From NCBI GenBank assembly GCA_903813345.2, contig CAIIXF020000007.1:27006698-27019563 (forward strand): a DNA stretch of 12,866 bases, in the 5' to 3' direction. Below, piece after piece: positions 8,520-12,866 of this stretch. The translations under genes and the position numbers were made by a program. This DNA is from Owenia fusiformis (lineage: Eukaryota > Annelida > Polychaeta > Sabellida > Oweniidae). Position 1 is the first letter of the stretch; each line of letters begins with the position of its first letter. The notes beneath the pieces were generated by a model, which saw only the letters and a program-made list of their open reading frames with translations, was not told where the DNA came from and made no database searches.

Positions 8520-8584
8520 CCAATCAGCGAGCTTGAAGAAACATACGCCAAATGCGTTCTAATTAATTATGCGCATGTCATTGG
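8520..8584. promoter_or_regulatory. Pair of opposing CCAAT boxes
   Basis: CCAATCAG at 8520-8527 is a full NF-Y consensus on the + strand. ATTGGTC at 8580-8586 is the reverse orientation. They lie 60 bp apart, at the usual distance upstream of the TATA box at 8625. A third reverse CCAAT (ATTGG, 8663-8667) lies downstream. Confidence 0.5.
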
Positions 8585-8603
8585 TCAATTCTGGGCTCAA
8601 CGA

Positions 8604-8611
8604 TGACGTCA
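8604..8611. promoter_or_regulatory. Perfect CRE (TGACGTCA)
   Basis: A full palindromic cAMP response element, the binding site of CREB/ATF bZIP factors, 14 bp upstream of the TATA box. CRE plus CCAAT plus TATA in this order is the layout of a strong inducible promoter. Confidence 0.6.
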
Positions 8612-8624
8612 GAAGGAATGACCA

Positions 8625-8672
8625 TATAAAGAACGTCGGTCAAATTTGGCCGACGAACACTGATTGGCGCGG
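8625..8672 (+). promoter_or_regulatory. TATA box and predicted transcription start on the element
   Basis: TATAAA at 8625-8630 predicts a start near 8650-8660. Immediately downstream, 8634-8655 is a near-perfect palindrome (CGTCGG...CCGACG arms around CAAATTTG, one mismatched pair). A donor-like G|GTGAGT follows at 8671-8677. The orientation is the same as the host gene. The transcribed product is unknown. Confidence 0.5.
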
Positions 8673-8755
8673 TGAGTTCACAGGTTTATTTTAGTTTGAA
8701 AGAGTGAAGACGAAGCTCTCTTTTAAGAAGTGAAGTCAAACGAATGCAAAGTGTA

Positions 8756-8764
8756 CATATTTGA
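8756..8764. repeat. Right 9-bp target-site duplication CATATTTGA
   Basis: Direct repeat partner of 8377-8385. Confidence 0.7.
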
Positions 8765-9054
8765 AATCTACATGTTAAAATACATAAAAAAATATTGTTT
8801 CGAAAATTGTTTATCAACTTTGAAAATTTAATCTATTTTGAAAATGTGACTTCTAGTTCGGGTTGATTCCCCATAGACCCCATGTTACAAAATCACAAAA
8901 AGTGAAATATCTTTTCTTGTATTGGACATTTAACATTTTCTTTTACTGGACATACTTTAATTTGCATAACTATTCGATACATAAAGGCTATATAAAATTG
9001 AACCACTAAAACAGATGTAATTTAAGTTAAAGGGAACTTTCTAATATACCCGCC

Positions 9055-9094
9055 ATGCTATCTGACCCAAGTGAGCCACCTGGTGATGAAACTG
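9055..9094 (+). CDS. Candidate short first coding exon downstream of the element promoter
   Basis: The ATG lies in an excellent start context (CCCGCCATGC) and has an in-frame TAA upstream. Thirteen codons and one base follow (MLSDPSEPPGDET), then G|GTAACT, an acceptable donor, giving phase 1. The ATG is about 400 bp downstream of the TATA box at 8625. The peptide is acidic and proline-rich, unlike AT-rich noise, but too short to identify. It cannot join the 12757 exon, because phase 1 meets TGA there at once. It could be the start of an unseen gene or chance. Confidence 0.25.
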
Positions 9095-9179
9095 GTAACT
9101 ACCTACTCGCATTTGTGTTATTATTTTATTGGTGATGAGTGGGGTCGGGTGCCATTCTGATTCAAGATTTTACTCAGAG

Positions 9180-9369
9180 TAGGCCCGTAGCCAGGATTTG
9201 CCAAGGGGGGGTCACTTTTTGAAAAATTCCAGGGGGGTTCTCTTGTCACAATTTTGGTCCTTAAATGGCCAAAATCACTTAAAAAGTGCTCAGAAAGGTG
9301 TTGGCCAGGGGGGGGGGGGTGTATTCCCTCGAACCCATCGAACTCCCCCCCCCCCTGGCTACGGGCCTG
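9180..9369 (+). mobile_element. CAGGCCCGTAGCCAG-type MITE, copy 1 (complete)
   Basis: The ends TAGGCCCGTAGCCAG and CTGGCTACGGGCCTG form a 15-bp inverted repeat with one difference. Direct CAGAG flanks (9175-9179 and 9370-9374) give a 5-bp target-site duplication. Inside are several G-runs, including 12 G at 9308-9319 and 11 C at 9345-9355. Open frames across it are by-products of the G-runs. The superfamily is not assigned: the ends look hAT-like but the 5-bp duplication is short for hAT. Confidence 0.8.
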
Positions 9370-9536
9370 CAGAGTCTATATAAATATCACATTGAACATT
9401 AGTATAAAATCATTTAACAAAAACATTCTGATTTCACCACATTTTTCTGTTTCATATGACTGCAGAGAAGAAAATAGATGACATAGTTTTTCATGATGAA
9501 ACAAAATAATCAAAGGGCACACCATTTTAGACTATT

Positions 9537-9686
9537 CAGGCCCATTTTCAAAAAAATTCAGGGAGGTTCACATTTGACAACTTTGCCAGAAAACTGCTTA
9601 AAAATGTCCAGAATTGTGTCAAAACTGCATGATTTTGAAGGAATTTTTGGCCGGGGGGAGGGGGGGGGTGGTCCCCTATAGGCCAG
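9537..9686 (+). mobile_element. CAGGCCCGTAGCCAG-type MITE, copy 2 (older)
   Basis: It begins CAGGCCC and ends CTATAGGCCAG, a decayed form of CTACGGGCCTG. Direct CTATT flanks (9532-9536 and 9687-9691) again give a 5-bp duplication. The interior (CTGCATGATTTTGAAGGAA, GGCCGGGGGG) aligns with the copy at 10905-11086 in reverse. Many substitutions indicate an older insertion. Confidence 0.7.
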
Positions 9687-9691
9687 CTATT

Positions 9692-10904
9692 ACTATATTA
9701 CATCAAATACTTTCCTCCAACATCCATATACTGTACATGATGGGAAGGATTATATCATCGAGATTATATTCCTGGGATTAACTGCTTTCTGGTCAGATAC
9801 AGGTGAAACAACAATACTTTTATTGGAATAGATAAAACTATAACCTTACAGGAAATTTCCTGTTATCCGTTATCTATAGCATAAACAATCTTTTCTTCAA
9901 TCATCAATTCAGTCTATTTTTCATATAAAAGTGTGTTACAGAAACTTCTGTGTTGATGCGCTACATTGTTTTCTGATATTCAGTAGTTTTTTAACTGAAT
10001 TAAGATATTACTGCATAACTTAAGACAAGAGATTTTGTAATGTCATTTGCTTTTTTCTTGTCATTACTGATCTAAAAAACTATTGCCTTGTTTCCTTGAA
10101 ACTACGTGAAGCCATAACATCAAAGTAAAATGAAATGAAAGGGTTGATCAGAATCTGCGATACAATGGGGGATTATCACCATGCTATGCATGATTTATTC
10201 GCTAGTCAAGGGAGTCATTACTGCCGTAGATATTTGCACTAAACTTCGGTCATTTTTCTCATTAACTGGCGCATGTTAGGAAAATAATAAAATCTGACAA
10301 AGCCCAATAACCAAAACTTGCATTGCAAAAATCTGGTTTTAAGCACGATTATGTTTTACGTGTATTTTGTGATTTGTTATAATAACAAGATTTAAATCTA
10401 AAAATGTAAGCCAAAACGGGCATATCTTCTTGAATTCCCTAAATATGGTCAACTTCAGTGATATCATATACTGTTTTCTAGCTGTGTCATATTCATATTC
10501 AGTGTCCATTCATATTTAACCTATGATAGATGAAATTCTTCATAGCATGGTACAACTGCTAAATTGTGACTTAATTTGCTACGCTGTTACTTTATGTGCC
10601 GCATTATCGTGCTGGGCTCAAGGTTTTTTGACTATCAATTCTGTTTGTATTGATTTTTGTCGAGTGAACAGGTACAAGTCCATTTATCATGGGCGAGAAT
10701 TGAATAAACACTCTCTAGGAAATCTAGACATGAACCAAAGGTGTATAATTGGGATTTAGCCTTTACTTTTGTCTTCGAAAATTGAATTTGAAAAAGTAAT
10801 TGTTGTCTAAGAAATGAATTATCACTATTTAGACATAAATTCTTATTTCAGGCTGCCTTGTGTAAATAATTGTATATTTCTCTGAGTCAATTCAGTTTTG
10901 AGTT
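9692..10904. other. Stretch without a supported gene
   Basis: The longest ATG-started frame is 78 codons at 10523-10759. It is cysteine-rich, hydrophobic in its first half and unrecognised, with no convincing acceptor and only a weak donor (CAAAG|GTGTAT). A 25-codon frame at 10165 starts MGDYHHAMHDLF. Neither is supported well enough to call. Confidence 0.3.
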
Positions 10905-11086
10905 TTTTCAAATGTTCGGGGGTTCGGGCGAACCCCCCCCTGGCCAAAATTTCTTTCAAAATCATGCAGTTTTTCACCATTCTGACTATTTTTCAAGTGA
11001 TTTTTGGCCAAATTTGCCAAAGTGAACCCCCCCTAGAATTTTTTGGAAAAGTGAACCCCCCTTGGAAAATTCTGGCTACGGGCCTG
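10905..11086 (-). mobile_element. CAGGCCCGTAGCCAG-type MITE, copy 3 (reverse, one end missing)
   Basis: The end at 11072-11086 is a perfect CTGGCTACGGGCCTG terminus. Read in reverse, the body aligns with the copies at 9180 and 9537 through successive G-runs and CTGCATGATTTTGAAAG. The opposite end lacks a terminal repeat; instead there is a small palindrome, GGGTTCGGGCGAACCC (about 10920-10935). No flanking duplication was found, so this end is deleted or rearranged. Confidence 0.7.
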
Positions 11087-11091
11087 TAGCC

Positions 11092-12020
11092 TATCAATAT
11101 ATATTCCTGAAAAAATTGCACAATTCATTCTTATATACATGGTTAATGTTTATGTACCAGTACCGAATATCAAATAGATAGAAAATTCAGATTGTTTAAT
11201 AAAAAGGTTAAATGTAAAATATAATTCATATATAGTATAGTATTGAAATACAGGTACACCAAAACTTTTTTGATGTATAAAGTTACACATTATGATCAAA
11301 AGAGCAAGCCTCAAAAGTGAAGATTTCAGAACAGGCCAATTTTTATATCCTTCTAACGCAGGGTTCCAGACATCATCCACTAAGTTCCTTCCTTCTTCCA
11401 AGTAGGAGGTACGAGTTCTGGGGGCCTGCTTTCGGAGTATGAGTTTTGGCTCATTTTTGTTAGTGGTCAAATCAGATGAAACCTACAGACTTCACATGGG
11501 TATAGCCATAATTTACCACGCTTCAGCGATTGTCCAGATTGATTGTTTATGCCAGCTTTCAGTTCTATGACGGAAAACGAAAACTCGAAACATGTTCTGG
11601 AATACAAACAGACTATTAGGCCCTTCACATATATTTCTGGCAATCTCGAAAATAGAAATATTGACGTAATGGAAATAGGATCCTTTCTATTCTTTCAAAA
11701 TTGTTTTCATTGGCACAGCTTTTATTACTACATCTTGCAGTGAAGATATGGTTCTTATGTGTGGATGGATTTGGATAACAGGCATTATACCAAATATTAT
11801 TTATATTGCATCACAGTGTATGTTATTATGCACTCTCAGGACTCGTCTACACCGTGGAATTTGTTTATGATTTTGAAATGATCAATATAGGCGATGTAAG
11901 TAGTTGTTCCCATGCAACAATATGATGGAAATTGGACAACATTACTATATGGAACAGTGATTGTGATGACTTATACTGAATTTGGAATTAGTTCTCAATT
12001 CCGAATTTGCTCATAGGGCT
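11092..12020. other. Stretch without a supported gene
   Basis: A minus-strand open stretch at about 11330-11490 encodes a fairly balanced peptide (for example RNLVDDVWNPALEGYKNW) after an AG. It has no ATG start and no donor I can support. It may be a decayed retroelement or gene fragment. The rest shows nothing clear. Confidence 0.3.
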
Positions 12021-12029
12021 GAAAATATC

Positions 12030-12103
12030 TACCCTTTGCATTCACCGACTTTGCTTCTTAAAAGAGAACTTCGTCTAGTTTTTACGACTCTGAGCGCAGG
12101 GTA
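12030..12103 (-). mobile_element. 74-bp minimal copy of the promoter-bearing TIR element
   Basis: On the minus strand it reads TACCCTGCGCTCAGAGTC to GAATGCAAAGGGTA, with better preserved TACCCT/AGGGTA ends than the 8386 copy. The flanks GAAAATATC (12021-12029) and GAAAATATT (12104-12112) match 8 of 9. Relative to the 370-bp copy it lacks the equivalent of about 8415-8708, which is the whole promoter block. The element therefore consists of little more than its two ends. Confidence 0.75.
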
Positions 12104-12112
12104 GAAAATATT

Positions 12113-12756
12113 ATAAAGGAGAAAAATCTTTTCAGTATGTAATGATTTCTGAAATTAGAATACTGATTCACTGGACTGTGATGTAAAGGTTATGTTATAT
12201 ACAATCAGATAGGCTTGAGATTTATTACTTTACAAGACTGATATGAGAGCAGGATTGGATCCCTGATAATGGTTGCATTGCAGGGCAGAATTAAATTGTG
12301 ATTTATTTGCACCAGACAGCTGATGAAGCATTGATATTGTTGTTGTTTCTTCGATTATGTGTTCAGTGGAGAGTAAGACCTTATTGATCACAAAATAAGA
12401 ATCGCCAAATAAAAAGGTAAGCGTCTTTTGTATGGAGAAGGATTATGAAGAAAACGTGAATGAGAGTTTCAAAGAAAAAATTCAAAGAGCTGAGGCCACA
12501 GTATATGGAATTAAAAATATGTTGTTTTAATGACAGGACCCTTTTTCAAATTAGGGCCTGCTTTTCAAATTCTTTCAAAAATATAACCTTCTTTTGAAAA
12601 TGCAATCCATTTTGATACTCAAAGGAGAGAGAAAATGGGGATGGTCCATTATATGCCTCACCCCCCCTGTATACCAGTCTTAATAATATAAGCCTTTCTC
12701 AGCTAGTCTTTTAACATGCCTATGTATGTACTTATTGTACATTGTAGTATTTTTAG
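12113..12756. other. Intron-like stretch without recognised gene
   Basis: 12533-12670 has GGGCCTGC and a CACCCCCCCTG run with TTTCAAA-rich sequence, faintly like the G-run MITEs but without terminal repeats. Nothing else was recognised. Confidence 0.35.
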
Positions 12757-12806
12757 GTTGAAAATCATGCGAGAAAGATGTTTAACACAGCTGACTTTGA
12801 GGAAAG
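12757..12806 (+). CDS. Candidate internal exon near the window's right end
   Basis: An acceptor, GTAGTATTTTTAG, precedes 50 nt ending at GAGGAAAG|GTGAAT. In phase 0 it reads VENHARKMFNTADFEE, a balanced, highly protein-like peptide rich in charged residues, leaving phase 2 at the donor. In phase 2 it reads LKIMRERCLTQLTLRK, also open; phase 1 meets a stop. Phase 0 fits directly after 1650-1742 or 6140-6211, while phase 2 would fit after 7258-7337. I favour phase 0 on residue composition. I do not recognise the peptide in any family. It would continue into exons outside the window. Confidence 0.45.
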
Positions 12807-12866
12807 GTGAATACCTTAAAGCCCAGAGGCATATTGTTATGACTGTAGATGAAACTTAAAAAAAAC

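Larger units (their letters stand above)
8386..8755 (+). mobile_element. 370-bp promoter-bearing TIR element (Mutator-like MITE candidate), full copy
   Basis: The element starts TACCCTGCGTGCAGAGTC and ends CGAATGCAAAGTGTA. The ends are imperfect inverted repeats (TACCCT-GC against TACACTTTGC on the other strand). Identical 9-bp direct repeats flank it. Its first 29 bp and last 47 bp match, in reverse orientation, the 74-bp copy at 12030-12103, which has its own 9-bp flanks; this proves the boundaries. A 9-bp duplication is typical of Mutator-like elements, though the superfamily is inferred. No transposase is encoded. The inner 294 bp, absent from the short copy, are far more GC- and CpG-rich than the surroundings and hold a promoter-like motif set. 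Confidence 0.75.

Noticed and set aside
8671-8677. Donor-like G|GTGAGT just after the predicted start site
   Set aside because: It would make a first exon of only about 20 nt; kept as a remark, not called as an exon boundary.
9198-9681. Three overlapping open frames rich in Gly, Pro and Ser
   Set aside because: They are by-products of G- and C-runs in the two MITE copies.
10165-10242. Short frame starting MGDYHHAMHDLF
   Set aside because: Only 25 codons, without splice or promoter support.
10523-10759. 78-codon ATG frame, cysteine-rich with a hydrophobic first half
   Set aside because: The longest ATG-started frame in the window, but no family resemblance, no clear promoter and a weak donor only.
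10898-11089. 63-codon + strand frame
   Set aside because: Lies entirely in the reverse-oriented G-run MITE copy.
11150-11470. 106-codon minus-strand frame with a plausible first half
   Set aside because: It starts at TTG, ends in low-complexity AT-rich sequence, and lacks a donor; possibly a decayed fragment of an element or gene, but not callable.

Overview
This window looks like intron-rich nuclear DNA from a marine invertebrate. An echinoderm, or another non-vertebrate deuterostome or lophotrochozoan, fits best. The DNA is clearly AT-rich, has no bacterial-style gene packing or long open frames, shows short exons with GT/AG splice sites, and is dense in small terminal-inverted-repeat elements. 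The species cannot be named from the sequence alone.

The one protein-coding segment I recognise is a 93-nt exon at 1650-1742 (+ strand, phase 0 to 0). It matches, from memory, the conserved N-terminal block of the p140Cap (SRCIN1) / sickle tail (KIAA1217) family of cytoskeletal and signalling adaptors. Most of the window is then probably intron of this gene. Other short + strand segments with plausible splice sites could be further exons: 221-301 (phase 0 to 0, upstream), 6140-6211 (a candidate alternative first exon with its own ATG, ending in phase 0), 7258-7337 (phase 0 to 2) and 12757-12806 (open in phase 0 and in phase 2). The phases allow both 1650-1742 and 6140-6211 to join the downstream exons, so an internal alternative promoter is a reasonable hypothesis.

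The rest is largely mobile-element debris. (1) 8386-8755 is a 370-bp element with 9-bp target-site duplications and TACCCT-type ends. It carries a complete-looking RNA polymerase II promoter: GC box, CCAAT boxes, a perfect CRE, a TATA box and palindromes. A 74-bp copy of the same family lies inverted at 12030-12103 with its own 9-bp flanking repeats and lacks the promoter core. The duplication length resembles Mutator-like elements. (2) Three copies of a G-tract-rich element with ends CAGGCCCGTAGCCAG lie at 9180-9369, 9537-9686 and 10905-11086; two have clear 5-bp duplications. (3) Four copies of a pogo/Tigger-like MITE (CAGTAAAACCTGT ends, TA flanks, internal AACACC/GGTGTT motifs) lie at 4802-4974, 4975-5180, 6423-6608 and 6835-6922. 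A degenerate tandem array of AGGTGTTTACATAT units at 3428-3795 may derive from the same motif. (4) Smaller repeats are a 29-bp tandem array (7620-7746), a dispersed 39-bp repeat (1893-1931 and 6634-6672) and a probable 3' tail of a non-LTR retrotransposon near 1140-1246.

The most interesting object is the promoter-carrying transposable element at 8386-8755, sitting inside a host gene. Next is the candidate alternative first exon at 6140-6211. No tRNA, rRNA, CRISPR array or bacterial feature was seen.
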